Assembly: GCA_005656395.1 (NCBI GenBank)
Contig: SRSI01000060.1
Coordinates: 806,001 to 870,000, forward strand
DNA: 64,000 nucleotides
Source of the DNA: Strongyloides papillosus
Taxonomy: Eukaryota > Nematoda > Chromadorea > Rhabditida > Strongyloididae
Direction: 5' to 3'
Shown: piece by piece, positions 28,893 to 42,831 of the stretch
How positions within the stretch are numbered: position 1 is the first letter of the stretch
Layout: each line of letters opens with the position of its first letter
Notes under the pieces: model-generated
The model's database searches: none
Seen by the model: only the letters and a program-made list of their open reading frames with translations
Told to the model about the DNA's origin: nothing
Translations under genes and position numbers: made by a program

Positions 28893-30927
28893 TTTGTTAT
28901 TTTTATTTTTAGTTCGAATTTGTTTCCCCTTGTTAAAATTCTATTATAAAATACACATTAAATTGTAAAGTTTTTTTTTAATTGTTTAAAAATATGCAAT
29001 ATAGCTATATGAAAAGTAGCAATAATAACAATGATTAAAATTCAAGGCAACACTTGCTTTTACCTTGATTTGATAACTAACGATAATCTTATGTATCTTT
29101 GGTATTTGTAAAGATCAAAAATATTAAAGAAATCAACTATTAATTTTTGGTACTTAATTGAATGTATAAAATAGCGGAGTGTATTAAATTTAACGTAAAT
29201 ATGTATGAATCCAACATTTGTAATTAAAATAGTTATATTTTACCTAAATGATTTGTCTCTAATTTTTTAATTAATTTTCCGTAATTAAGAAATAAAATAA
29301 ATAAAAAGTTTTCAACTAAAACATTGACATTAATATCATTCAAAAATAAGGTAAACAATTAAATATGAATAATATCAAATTTAAATACGTCTTCTTTTGA
29401 AATAGAAGTTCACGTATATAAAGGTAAAAGTTAATAAAATTACAAATATTTCTAGATAATAATAACTCTATTGTATATACCTCACTATATATAATATATA
29501 ATAATCCCAAGACTGTTCACACAATCAAAAATTTATATTTTTAAAAGTTAGGAAAAATCGAATTCCAAAGGTAGAGTATCAATAGTTGTTATTGAGCATG
29601 AAACCACTAAATGATTTTCGGTCGCGACTTTCGACTTTTGCTAACTGCCCAATCATATAATGTAATTTATTCTATAATATACTTATATACAATTTATAAA
29701 ATAAAAAGGTTTGGAAGATTGCTGGTAGGTATTATACATGACATGTAATACATGCGCATACTTTAGTAATTTTACATGTAATTTATTACTAAGAATCATT
29801 CAACAATAATTTATATATAAAATTGAAAAACATTTTTAGACTCTTCATTATATATGAATAAAATGAGGATAAATCGAAATAAATTTGTGATTAAAAGATA
29901 AAGTACTTTTGATACAATGAGTAAAATTATAATATTCTGTAATAATTATCAAAATAGTATCTAATAATTGTTTTTTAAATCTACCTAATTTATTAAAACA
30001 TTCCTACATTATATATTTTTAAAAGGTTAAAAATATCTACATAAGTTATGAAATAATGTGAATAAAATTTTAAATATCACAAATGTTTATATATCAAAGT
30101 ACAAGAAATTTTGAAGGACAAAATTATTACATAATATATAGAAATGAAAGTATACTAAAAAGTATATATTTTAAAATATAAAAAATTACTTTATTTAATA
30201 GGTAAATTTTAAACATTTATAACAACTATCTTTAATATAACAATAAGTTTGTATTAATGAAGAAACTAAAAAGATCTTCATTTACAAAATATATACTCTT
30301 ATATAAAACTACATAACATATTACTAGTCTTATTTATATTATCATCTTGAAAAGATCTCTTAATTATGAGATACATCTAGGTGGATGTCTAAAAGTAGCT
30401 GTATAATAATCTTTATCTATGACAATTATCAAAATTATCATATTACTTACTAAAAAATAAAATTCTTGTACATTAACAAAATATTTTTTTGTATTTCTTT
30501 TAAAATATTTTTTTTCTGTAAAAAATTATATATTTTTTGAGTTTAACACATTTCTTCACTCATTTCAAAAAATAAATAACAATTTTATTACTATTTTTTA
30601 CAAAAAAAGGTATTTTTGTGTACAATATAATTTTATCAATCAAAATGTATTTAATGTTATCAAATAACATCAAAATTTATTAATATCACATTAGTATTAT
30701 ATTTTTTAGTGATTTATTTGAATCACTGTAAATAATCATAGAAATAATTTCAAAAATTTTATATAAATTTAAATAAAAAATAAGTTTATTCATAATACAT
30801 AACTGAACAATCTAGATTATAGTTTTTTTTAAAAAAAATGTTTTACAAAAGAAACAAATAAATCATATTTTAAAACAAGATACCATTTTTTTAAATTTAA
30901 GGAAGTCATAATAAATTTATATGAAAT
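28893..30927. other. 2-kb AT-rich intergenic region
   Basis: Upstream of the V-ATPase gene and downstream of the aminotransferase gene, both on the minus strand. No coding potential or repeat was recognised. Confidence 0.5.
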
Positions 30928-32422
30928 TTAATATCCCAATGAAATTAATGCACCATGAACAGCATCTATTACTTCATTTAAATTGTCTTTATTAAAAGAT
31001 AGAGGTGGTTTAAATTTAAGAATATTTGTATATGGACCATCAGCATTTAGTAGAACTCGATATTCTTGTCTTAATTTTAATATCAAAGCTAGAGCTAAAT
31101 TTGAATTTGGTTCACGTGTCTCAGGAGATTCAACCATATCAACTCCCCAAAATAATCCAACTCCACGAATATCTCCAATAACATTGGGATGTTGATTTTT
31201 TAACCAATTTAATTTTTCTTTAAATAGTTCACCCATTTTCTCAGAGTGTTCAAGAAGTTTTTCATTTTTAATAACTTTCATTACAGCTAAAACAGCACGA
31301 CAAGCTACTGGATTACCACCATAAGTATTAAAATAACCAACTTTTCCACCTAATGAATCCGCAATTTTCTTTGTTGTAACAACGGCTGAAACTGGAAAAC
31401 CATTTCCCATTGGTTTTCCCATAGTAATTATGTCAGGTGTAAAACCTAGGAAAAAATAGATGGATTATAAAAAAAGTAAATTAGGTAATTACCATCATCA
31501 TAGAGTTTGTGAGCCCAATAATTTTTCCCAACTCTACCAAATCCTGTCTGAACTTCATCGATAATTACAAGACCACCATGACTTCTAACGTATTTTGCAA
31601 CGTCATTAAAATAATCTTCTGGTGGTATTATTTGACCACCACAACTTTGTAATGCTTCCGCAATAAAAGCAGCAACGCCATATTCATTTTCTTTTTCTAG
31701 AATATTTTTAATTTTATTTGAATATTTTTTCCCTACTTCTCTACAAGCATCACTATCATTGAGTTTGCTATCAGGTAATCTATACTCTCCTCTATAAACA
31801 TCTGGAGTTGGTACTACATGAACCCATGATGGTTGACTGATTGTACATCCATGATTAAATTTGTATGGAGACATTTCCATTGTTGTTGTAACGTGACCAT
31901 GATAAGCGTGATCAAGAACAATGACATCACGTTTATTAGTGTAGTCTCTAGCTAGTCGCAGTGCTAAATCATTTGCTTCCGATCCAGAGTTACAAAAAAG
32001 AACAGTATCAAATTCTGGAAGTGTTTTTAATAATTCCTCAGCACATTCTGTTAATTTTGAATTAACGAAACGTACGTTACATGTTGCAGTTGATAGTTGA
32101 TCAGATATCTCTGATACTACATATGGGTGGCAATGTCCAACTAGTAAAAAGTGATATGAAAGTTAAAAGGAAAATTACCGTGTTGAACATTTGAGATACA
32201 GTCAATAAATTTTGTTCCTTTCTCATCATACAAATATTGCATAGAAGCTCTTGAAACAACAAAAGGATCATCTTCATAAAAAATTTGACATTTACTACCA
32301 ATATTTTTTTTTCTCTTTTCAAGTAAATCATTCTTCTCAAGAATGTCGCTTCTTGTATATGTTTTAATATTACTTATAGATGGAACATTAAAGTATCCAA
32401 GTAGTTGACAAACAATATTCAT
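30928..32422 (-). CDS. Class III PLP-dependent enzyme of the ethanolamine-phosphate / 5-phosphohydroxy-lysine phospho-lyase (AGXT2-like) family
   Basis: Three exons, 32422-32179, 32140-31493 and 31445-30928, give 469 aa with closing phases. Conserved features in order: YLYDEKGTKFIDCISNVQHG, then VGHCHP across the first splice site; the PLP-phosphate motif NSGSEANDLALRLAR; DHAYHGHVTT; the PLP-nitrogen aspartate in VIIDEVQTGFGRVG; and the Schiff-base lysine in ITMGKPMGNGFP (Lys308), then FNTYGGNPVA. The MGKPMGNG context and overall length fit the ETNPPL/PHYKPL branch rather than mitochondrial AGXT2. Those enzymes cleave phosphoethanolamine or phosphohydroxylysine to an aldehyde, ammonia and phosphate. 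No mitochondrial presequence is obvious. The exact substrate cannot be read from sequence. Confidence 0.92.
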
Positions 32423-34809
32423 ATTAGTATATTATTAATAATAATTTTTATAATATAATCTTTAAAAATTATATAAATAAATATTGTTCTTGTAAATAAA
32501 ATAGTTTAAAGTAAAATTCTAATCTCCAAACTAATTAACTCTTTATTTATATTAATTTAAATCTAGGGGTTGGGATAATATTATAAAGTAGATTTTAATA
32601 AATTTTTATCAAAAAGGTGGATCCAGCAATAAAAATACCTCTATATTTTAACAATAGATAAAAACAAAGGTTAACTCCATAATATCTTTTGAATGATGAA
32701 ATTAGTAAGATGTAATTTGTGGAACGCCTACAAAATTTTATATAAGTATCATAAATATATTTTAAAAATGTATTCAATGTCGCTTAAAAATTTTATATAT
32801 GTCATATTGAGATAATGCTTACAAAATCATTGATATCTTTATAAATACTGATAATTTTAGCAAGTATTAAATATTCAGGAAAAAAATTTAGCACATTAGA
32901 TTTTCTACTGAATCAAGAAGAAAAATATATAAACAAGGAAGTTGAAGACAAGATATTTGTTTAAAAATAATTATTTTTGACGCAATTAATCATCGATAAT
33001 GTTAATACGTTATAAAGTATGGTGGCAAAAAATGCATCATTTATCATATATTTTTTTTAACTTATATTTTAAACCGTTTAATTTATTTTTCTATCATACT
33101 TCTCTTACCAACTATTTGTTATTTTGGCCATTCAATTATCAAAATACATTAGTGATAAGTATTCAAAATTATAATAAAAGGCCTCAGCTGTTAAATAAAT
33201 GTACAATATGTCATCCTATTTTAACATATTTTATAAAACCATTTAAATTCAATAAAAACATAACGATACATTTTCTTATAATTGTAACTAATTGTTGAAA
33301 GAAAATTACAAAATATACATTAAAAAATTAAAATATTATAAATTTAGAAATAGAAAACTTTAAAATTGTTTTGTTAATTTAAAAAAAAATCAAAATAATA
33401 ATTTGAAAATTATAAATAAATTTAAGTATTCTTTTAAAAATCATATTATCTGTTCTTTTTTATCGTCTATTCTCCATTTAAATAATTAAAAGAATTTCTG
33501 ATTTTTATTATGTTGTTAAGATGAATGTTATTTGATGAAATATTAAGCTTCTTAATGGTTATAAGCATTAACTTCTTACATCCTGTATACACTTTGTGAA
33601 GTGAAAAGATATTTTCAATATATTAAATATTAAAAGAATTATAAATGAATACTTTTGAAATAACAAAAAAAGTTTTTTAATATAATTTTCTAATTAATTT
33701 GAATCTTTAAATATTGTTGTTATATTGGTTTTTATAACGTTGTATCATGTACGATTTGAGTTATTAACATGGTGATTCAAATGTATTATTAGACATCTAT
33801 ATTATGAATATATCAAAATAAAAGATAAGACAAGAAATCAAAAGTTGATGAATGTTAAAATTTTGTCTTTGAAATAATAAAACTGTCTTGGAATATTTTT
33901 AAATTAAAGAAATGTTACAATAATAATAACAAACATTTTACCTATATTTTTCCTTGACACTTCCTGAACTTCATGTGAAAGATGATTAATAAATTTATCT
34001 TTTTTGTACTTCTTTAATAAAGACAAAATCAATTGTAAATACTTATTTAATTTTATGTTGTTTTTTATTACTTTATCATTCATTGTGGTTAAAGATATTT
34101 TGACTGGTTTCATTGACATGCTAAAATATAAAGTTAATATTATTATGTAGGTTAACTTTCAAAATAATATTTAATCATTTATAAAAATATGATTGATTTT
34201 GGTTTAAGAAAATTACCACGTTTACAGACATTTTGTATATTAAAGGTCTAAACATTATGCTTCCCTAAATAAATATAGTTTTTACTAGTAAAGTGGTATT
34301 TTTTATCTTGTAAAATATCATTTTATTTTAAGATATAACTTTTTTTTTAAAACAAATATTTGTGCTTATCATTAATAGTATATGCAATGATAAGTTTGCG
34401 GTATATTTAAAAGATAAGAATGTCAAAAAAATCATATCATATATATCAAAAAAGAAGATATTAAATATTTCTAAAAAATCATGTATCTTATAATTGATCA
34501 CATTTGTCTACCTCTCATTTTAAATTTATTTCAAGTTGTCTATTGCAATTCATGTTCAAAGTAGATAATAATACGACTAATGTGAAAACATAAATATCTT
34601 TATTTCCAGACACACTCATGAACTTTGTATACCTTATCAATTAACAAAAACCATGTCATTTTTTTATCATTAAAAGTATGTTATTTGTATAAAATCAACA
34701 AATATTATTATTTGATGAAAAAAGTAAAAAAATTGTGATTTATTTTGATCCAAATTAATAATACCAGATATTTAAATCAGGAAAAAATTAATAATAATGT
34801 TTAAAAATG
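32423..34809. other. AT-rich intergenic region
   Basis: Mostly featureless. A plus-strand frame (32999-33298) has an aromatic-rich composition with no domain and is not called. One low-confidence two-exon frame on the minus strand near 34 kb is listed separately. Confidence 0.45.
33838..34119 (-). CDS. Possible small two-exon gene, unknown product (68 aa)
   Basis: A minus-strand ATG at 34119 lies directly behind a TATATTTTAG acceptor, as expected for a spliced-leader site. The frame runs to a donor (ATAG/GTAAAA at 33942). It joins in phase to a 29-nt second exon (33866-33838) behind TATTTCAAAG. The peptide is basic and helical (KYLQLILSLLKKYKKDKF) with no recognised family. The alternative is a chance frame in AT-rich DNA, which I consider at least as likely. 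Confidence 0.2.
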
Positions 34810-37800
34810 TTAATTCTGTTTATCATTTCTGCGCAATAAACCAGCACGCCTAATATAATTGTATTGATCGGGAATTTCAAGAAGAGAATGAATTGCGAAT
34901 GATAGCTCTCCTTCGTTTGTGTTTGCTTTTTTCCTAATAATGTCATGAAATTCCACAAAATGAAAATTGTCCCATGGTCGTTTTGGTAGCGATTCATCAA
35001 ATACCTTCATCATCTCCCATGGACCATCACCTACCCCAACAACAATAATGGATAATGGGAAATTGCAGGCTTGAACAATAGCTCTTCTAGTGGCTTTTTC
35101 ATTTGTTACCTGTCCATCAGCAATAATAACTAATATAAAATACTAAAAAAAATCAATTGAAAAAGATATTTTTATAAATTACGTCATTCAATCAACATAC
35201 CTCTTTGTAATATGCACAAATTTCCATTGCCTGATGAATGAGGGGAGCAAAATTTGTTGGGCCACTCAAGTTAACGTCAGGTGTTATATTGTTATATGCC
35301 TCCAAAACCTCATCTAAATTCCTACATTCACGATCTTTTCTAATTTTAAAGACACTCCAATCACCTGTTGTTGCATCACCAAAACCATATACTGGAATAC
35401 CTTTTTGCGTAGCAAATGGAGCTAAAGTTTTTCCCATAACTTTAATTACTTTTTGATAAGGATTTTCAATTTCATTATCAATTGTATGCAAATTTTTACC
35501 GTCAAAACTATTTTCTCCTTGATATTTATTTGATGCAGTATAATCAATACCAAAGATAAGATTTGTTGATTCAAGGCCAGCTTTTTTCATTGCAGCTGAT
35601 AATTGATCTAAAGATGTTAATCTTAAAAGCATTTCTTGTGTACTTGTAACACCAAGTGCACTAAGTAAACTACTTTGACTTTTTCTCCTTTTTGCTTCGG
35701 ACCTTGATGTAATTGATGATACATCATCGTTTCTAGCATTAAAAGTTTTTCTTATTTTTGGAGCTTGTCCAAATCCTATTTGTATAGGTGACTTAGAATG
35801 ATCTCTTCTTGTTAGTGTTGAATCAGGTGGTATTGTTTCACCTAAGAATGGTACATTTTGTTCATTTGTAATTTTTGCTTCAATATCTTTATTATTATCT
35901 TCTGGTAGAGATTCTATATTATTGTCTGTAACATGCTCAGATGCTAAACTTAGCTGATCTGGTGGTATTTCAAGGGACTGAATTTCTGGAGCATATGTTA
36001 TAGTATCATCAACTTCATCGATGCAGATGTCAACTTTCTCAAAAACGTCATTTGTTTTGACAATATTTGATGTTGCATCGTGGGTTAAATTATTTGAAGC
36101 TTCTATAATATGCTTAAATTCATCATTTGGTACTTTTTCTAACATATCTTCTTCAATAACAAAATTATTTTTTGGTGGTTGACTTTTTTGTGTTTCAACA
36201 TAATCAATAGCATCTTGTAGATAAATATCAGCAGTTGCTTTATTTACTAAATCGTCATATTGGGACACACTTTTTTGGTTATCTTCTTTCTTAATATCTT
36301 CATTTTTGATTGGAATAGAAGGTTGAACAGTAGGTGTTGGTTGACGAAGACATTGAATCTCATCTAAATCTTGTAAATCATTTGTTGGTGATCTCTTTGT
36401 AGCTTCAGCTAAAAAGTTTTCAATAACGACAACAGCATCATTTATACACTCTAATGGTTCATCATTATAAGAATTTTCTATATGGTCATTAATTTTAATT
36501 GGTTGAACATAGTCTTTCAGCAACATATCAACGTCATCAGAAGGATTTGTTAATTTAAATTCAATTCCTTCCTCAAGTGGATTTATAATTTCAATGCTAT
36601 CAATTTGCTTATAATTTGATTGATTGACATCATGGGCAACATTATTATTACTAATTCCTGAATGTTTAATGATTTTTATATCATATTGTAAATAACTTAT
36701 AAACTTACTTTCAACATTGACAAATGTTTTTTGATTCAAATCGATATTATGCTGGATAGGCAACATATTATTAGCATCATAAATTTTTGTTTGCTGATAG
36801 GATTCATCAAAAATTTGTTGAGGGAGTTGTATACCAATATTATGATGCTTGCCTATCATGGGTTCGTCAACAATATTTTGTCTGTGTTGTGGTATCTCAG
36901 GAGCTCCATCTTTTATTTTACTTTCTGTAAAGATAGGTGATTCAGGTTTTATAACTTCTTTAAGTGCTTCATTAATCTCTGAAATATCATTTTGATTTTT
37001 TGGATAATTGCATTCATCTTTTTTATTGTTTGTGGCAACTTCTTCATAATACTCCTGAAGCAACACATTTACTTCCTCTGCAGCTCTTTCACTTATTGTT
37101 TCCAATTCAGGTTTCAATTCAATTGAAGGATCATCATCACGAAATATGGGTACACTATGTCTTTCATTGTTATAATCAGGAAATTCAACTTTTTCATAAC
37201 TAATATCACTAGGTTCTTTCATTAGTTCATCATCAGATGGATCAATTTTAACAAAGCCATTTTCACTATCTGATGACTTTTTATGCTCATTTTCATTAAT
37301 CTCCTTAAAGTGTTCTTCATTTTTAGAAATGTTATTGAGAGAATTAGTACACTTATCAATTGATTTATGTTGATAGATAGTGTCTTTAATATGTTCTTCC
37401 AACTTATTTTTTAGATTTTGAGCATCAATATCAGTACCTCCTTGACTAATGACATCTTCCATTGCTTGTTTAATATCTTTATCATATATTTCAGTTAATG
37501 AATTTGCCAAATCTTTATAGTTGGAGAAATCATTTAATGCAGGAATTGTTCCTATATCTGTTTGGAGTTGTTTTGAGAAGTTATGATATATTTTATCAGC
37601 TAACTCCTTATATGTTCTTTCTAATGATACACTAGCATCATTAGAAATATCATTTTCTGGATAATTATCATTGGAATATATAATATTATTTTTGATTTGT
37701 TGTCCCTTAACTCTAAAAGTATTATTAGATATGAATAATATGATTAGCTGACATACCTTTGTGATGATTGTAGCTTTGTTCCATTATTATCAGTTTTACC

Positions 37801-38259
37801 TAATTTATTAGAATCTGCATTTCGTTTTAATTGATCCATTACATAATCACTACTAATTTTTTGTTCATCCTCTCGATTCGGAATGTCGTTCGAAAAGTGA
37901 TTTGGTGAATTAATTGAATGAAGTATTGTTTCAGTTGTATAATGATCAGAAAGCCTCTTGTTATCTGATATAACAATGTTTATATTACTATTTGGTAGTG
38001 ATAAATCATCATTAGTCTTTAAACGACCATCATTATTCTCCGTTGATTTATCATTCTTATTTTTTTTATCATTTTTATCTTTTTCAATTTTATTCCATTC
38101 TTTTCTCGCATCAAGTATCCAAAAAAAAAATCCAACTGATACAATGGCAATCGTGGCTACTAAAATTCTTGTGAATGGAGCAAAGATAAAAAAGTGTTCT
38201 TGCTCTTCACATTCTTCCCATTCTTCTGGGTCGTAACCTAATTCCTCACTGTATACCAT
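34810..38259 (-). CDS. Membrane-anchored copine-domain (VWA) protein, CPNA-1-like
   Basis: Three exons, 38259-37757, 37712-35201 and 35142-34810, give 1115 aa; phases close. Residues 1-30 are acidic ([12 protein letters not shown]). A single membrane segment ([18 protein letters not shown], about 32-50) is followed by a basic Lys/Asp/Asn stretch. About 750 residues of acidic, Ser/Asn/Glu-rich, low-complexity linker follow. The C-terminal 230 residues are a copine A domain: [11 protein letters not shown] (MIDAS DxTxS, about residue 890), [47 protein letters not shown] and [12 protein letters not shown]. No C2 domains are present, unlike classical copines. The architecture recalls C. elegans CPNA-1, an integrin-adhesion protein of body-wall muscle; that link is inference. 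The canonical TDG aspartate motif reads ADG here. Confidence 0.88.
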
Positions 38260-41200
38260 CTAAACTTCTACGATAATTAAAAAATATGTTTGATTTATTA
38301 GAATAAGAAGCAATTTTTTTAAGTAATAAATGCGCAAATAAAAGAAATATGAGTATAGAAAAACAAAAAAATATGTACATACATAATATTGCATATCGTA
38401 AAATTCAAGTTTTCAATAATATATGTGATTGAATATTAATATGTAATAAAAAAATATTTACCATTATTCATTTCTTAGTATATAAAAATATTACTTTTAT
38501 AAACTTGGATGAGTAAAATTATACCTATTCTTAAAATACATCTCTTTAAAATAATCTTTTAAGTGTATATTTCAAAAAACGTATAACTTCCAAAGTTTAG
38601 GATGAAAAAAAAGTGGTATACTTTATATTTAGATAAAAATAATATTATTAGATTTGCAATTATAATTAAGTTTAATAATAAAAGTAAGGAATAAGTTTGT
38701 TAAATGTAATAATTAAGAAGTGGATAAGTATCTATTTAATAATTTGTAATGAAAATATATAATCTGCTAATCGACATATTATTATAAAATACTTTGTGTA
38801 TTATACAAAGAGATATATAGGAATATTATACTTGGTTATCAGTAAATTTCATATACCCTCACCTATCAAATCTCTTTAATGTAGCCAAAATATCATTCTA
38901 AACAATAAGATCTTTATCTGTTAGGTTGATTTTAAGATATTATTTTTGAACAGAAACAATAGAAACAGAAATGATCAAAAGTAAACGTTAATATTTTAAT
39001 GAAAAATGCCGCATGTCTATTGGAGATTGATTGCTTAAAAATTATATAACTATTTTATACATTGAAATTAATAAAAATGAGTAAAAATTTATATTCCTTT
39101 AATGATAGCATAAAATTTTATGTTTTTAAATTTTATTTATTTCCTTTATAATTAAAATTTTTCTTTTAACTTAAATATAAATAAAATAAAATTATTTTAA
39201 AAATCTTAGTATTTAATTATGTATATAAAAAAATTCTATTATATAACTCAAACCATTTTTTATAATTTAATAAACAAATATTGGATTATTAGTAAAAGTT
39301 AAGATATCTAGTATATGTGTGTACAAATATATATCAAAAATCAAAGTTTTTAAAGTTATATGTAATAATTATTAATACAATTTAAAAATTAAAAATTATA
39401 TTGTCATAACGACTTTTTATAAATCAATTGTGGTATAATTTGGATAGTTACCCTATTTTTCTTATTTTTTAATTTTTGATAAATCGTAAATTTTCAAAAT
39501 GATATTAAATATATGTTAAATAGCTATACTGTTATAAATCATCCAACAACATTACATTTCGCTGATTTATCATGCTGTTCAAAGTAAAATTTTATTATTA
39601 AATTCATAAATCAATGTTTAAATTTTACTATGTTATCTTATTTCAATACAATCAGTTAATTTAGAAACAAAATAGATTTTATTAGATATTCAAGAACACT
39701 TTAATAGTTTTAAAATATGCAATAATCTTAATAAATAAGACATTTTTTATTTTATTAATTTTAATTGAAATAAAAATATTTTATTTGTAATTAAAAAAAA
39801 TATTCAAGAACATAACGTATTATTATTTACGTAATTTTAGTTGTAAAAAATAATTTAAATATTCATCAAATAGTATCTAATTTTTTTCGTAATATCATTT
39901 AAAAGAATTTTAGTTATGATAAAATCATAACATATCACTTTAAGTACGCAAAGAGAAGAAAATTTTAGTTAATTTTAAAATATCTCAAAAATTTTTTACT
40001 ATAAGGTGAATATTGATGTAAAAAAGACACTGGAATAATTTACAAATAAAAATATTCAAATAGTGTATTTATTTGAAGTCATTGATACCAATGCTCTTAT
40101 TTTAAAAAAATGTCAATATTATTTTCAAAGATTTTTTCCAAAAAAATGTATTCAGATTAAAAAATCATACTTAGTTTACAAAAAAATTTTTTTAGGAGTA
40201 TTTTCAAAAAACAATGAGAAAAGCTTTGTGCTTTAATATGATGTAACAATCAAAAGTTATTTCAAAAATTTGTTTTTATATATTAATGGTATATTAAAAA
40301 CAAATCAAAATTTATTTTTATTTAATTATGTGTTAGATAATAAAATAACGATAGATATACAAACATCTAACAAAATTCTATCAAAAAATAAACAAGTGAA
40401 AACAATGAAAAAGACAAAATCGGTATCGATTTATATTTACCTATTGTTAGAAGTATAAATATACTATATAAAAATTTTTAGATTTGATAAAAGTGATGAT
40501 TGAATAATTATTTCAAATTTTATCTTCTTTATATTTTATGTTTAAATTTTAAAACTATCGATTTACATTAAATTGTGTGCCATAATACTTTTTAATTTTT
40601 TTTGTCAATAAAAATTTTCAAGAAAACATACACTAAAACGACTATTCTGAAAGCTTAACGTGAAATACTTTCTGTTTGCACTTCTCTTTTACACCTATGT
40701 GTATTATTCATTAAAATAAAAATATTTATAATAAATCCAAATAAGCAATAAATTAAAATTAAATGTATAAAAATTCTGTTTTGAAAAAACAATATATTTT
40801 TAATACACTTTTCAAAGAATGCTAAGAATTAAAAAATAAATATATATTCTAAGACAATTATATTTAACAAGTATGGTAAAATAATTTTAAATAATTAGAA
40901 TCAAGAATAATTATATTAAAAAAGACATAATGCATTCTTTTAATAGGACAAAACTTTTAGATTGACAAAGATAGAATGAAAAATGTATTTCTCACTTATT
41001 GTTTTACCTTTTTTAGAGTTCTAGCTAAAAATTACTTTAATATCATTGAGAAAAGAATATGAAAATATTGCCATTATTTTACTATAACCTCGATTATTGT
41101 AAAATTCCTTGAAAAATATTGCAGTTTTGATATGTTTATAACCATATTGTTTTTGTCGATTTCTCTACATTTTTAACTCTTATATATAATATCTTTGTGC

Positions 41201-42831
41201 TACTCATATATTTATATTTTTTATTTAATAAGCGCATATAGCAAAAATGTAATTCAAATTTCTATCGCTTATTATATTAAAAGTTTCCAAATAAGCTTTA
41301 ATTGATAGAAAAATTATGATTTTTCGGAAATAAGCGTAGCCATTTTACATTTAATGAATGTTTTAGTACAATTAATAAATAAAAATTAAAAGCACTTTAA
41401 AAACAGATTGTAAATTCTTAAACTATAGTTTTTGACGATAATATTATTTATTATTTTATTCAAATAGGTTGAATAGTTTTATAAAAAAAAAACTTAATTA
41501 TTACAAAGTTTATAAGTAGACTGGAAAGTTAAGATTTTTAATGAAACATAGGTTACATTAATTTAGGAATTTTACCTTACAAAATAGTAAATATATCACA
41601 TTTGTATAAAGATAACGAGTAGAGTTATTAAATTAAAGAATGCTAGAGTTACTTTGTAGCGGTAGTATAATTATTTATTACTATCATTTTTTACATAATT
41701 CAATTCAAGTTATATAAATCTTCCATTTTAGCTGTGTGCATTTAAAAATTATACTATTTTTGCTTAATATTTGTTTTAAACTTTATATGAATATTGTAAT
41801 ACAAAAAATTTTACAATCAATAGTAATTAGTTCATAGTTTTCTCAGTATTTTATCTAAATTATACTCTTGTATATTTTATTCAAAAAAACATATTTTTTT
41901 AGATTTTTTAAAATTATACGATTCCGTATTTTTAACATTTTAATATTTCTATTTTGATATTGTTTCAAACCTTAATGAACTTGTTTGTAATCATACAGAG
42001 CTTTATAGAAGAATGAAGTTAAGAAATTAATAATTAATGTTAAAAACAAATTATATAAAAGTATTATTTTTCCAAGTTAAAATAAAACTTTACCAATGAA
42101 AATAGTTCTCAACTTTTCCAATGTACTTTTGCTAGTGAACACTAGTTTATATTTTCCCCGTTTAAAAAAATTCACCCGCTTTTTACTGAATGAATCTTTT
42201 GAAGGACCTTTCAAATAACACATAATTTTTCAAAAATAGCATCTCTTAAATAATAATTTTTGTTTCAAGAAATAGTAGTAAGTTAGGTATAAATCAGATG
42301 TATTAGAAGATTAGAAAAAGTTCCACAATACAATTTGTTTAGCAATTAAAATGTCACTAGTTATCATATTATTTTGTATTGTTATTGCCAGCTTAAAAAT
42401 TTTTTACGTATTCTTCAAAAATATTGCATAATTAATCATAATTTATACTTTCTATTTTTGAAATGCAAACAGCTAATAATTAAAAATAGAATAATAATAT
42501 TGATACTTTTGCTGGTGAAATATTATCGAAATTTAAAAAAAGCACATTTCTCAAGATGCAAGAAATATTGTAGAAAATAATCAATGATTGATAAATCATA
42601 ACTTTCTTAAAACAGTGAAGACGAATGGTGAACATTAGAAATTAAAAATAATATTGTTTATAATTATCATGATATTTTTAAATATAATATATTATAACAA
42701 ATTTTAGTTGTGTATTCATATTAATTGTAAACATTGTAAATCTTTTTACAAATATGGTTTTTGAATTTTTAGTGCTTTATAATAAAAAATGGATTACTAA
42801 TATTATTATAACAACTTTAAAATAATTTACA
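38260..42831. other. 4.6-kb AT-rich intergenic region
   Basis: No gene, RNA or repeat recognised on either strand. Frames at 40270-40458 and 42374-42580 are low-complexity. This stretch marks the change from intact genes on the left to repeats and pseudogenes on the right. Confidence 0.5.

Noticed and set aside
32999..33298. A 99-codon plus-strand frame
   Set aside because: Aromatic-rich composition without a recognisable domain or signal; no flanking splice sites that extend it.
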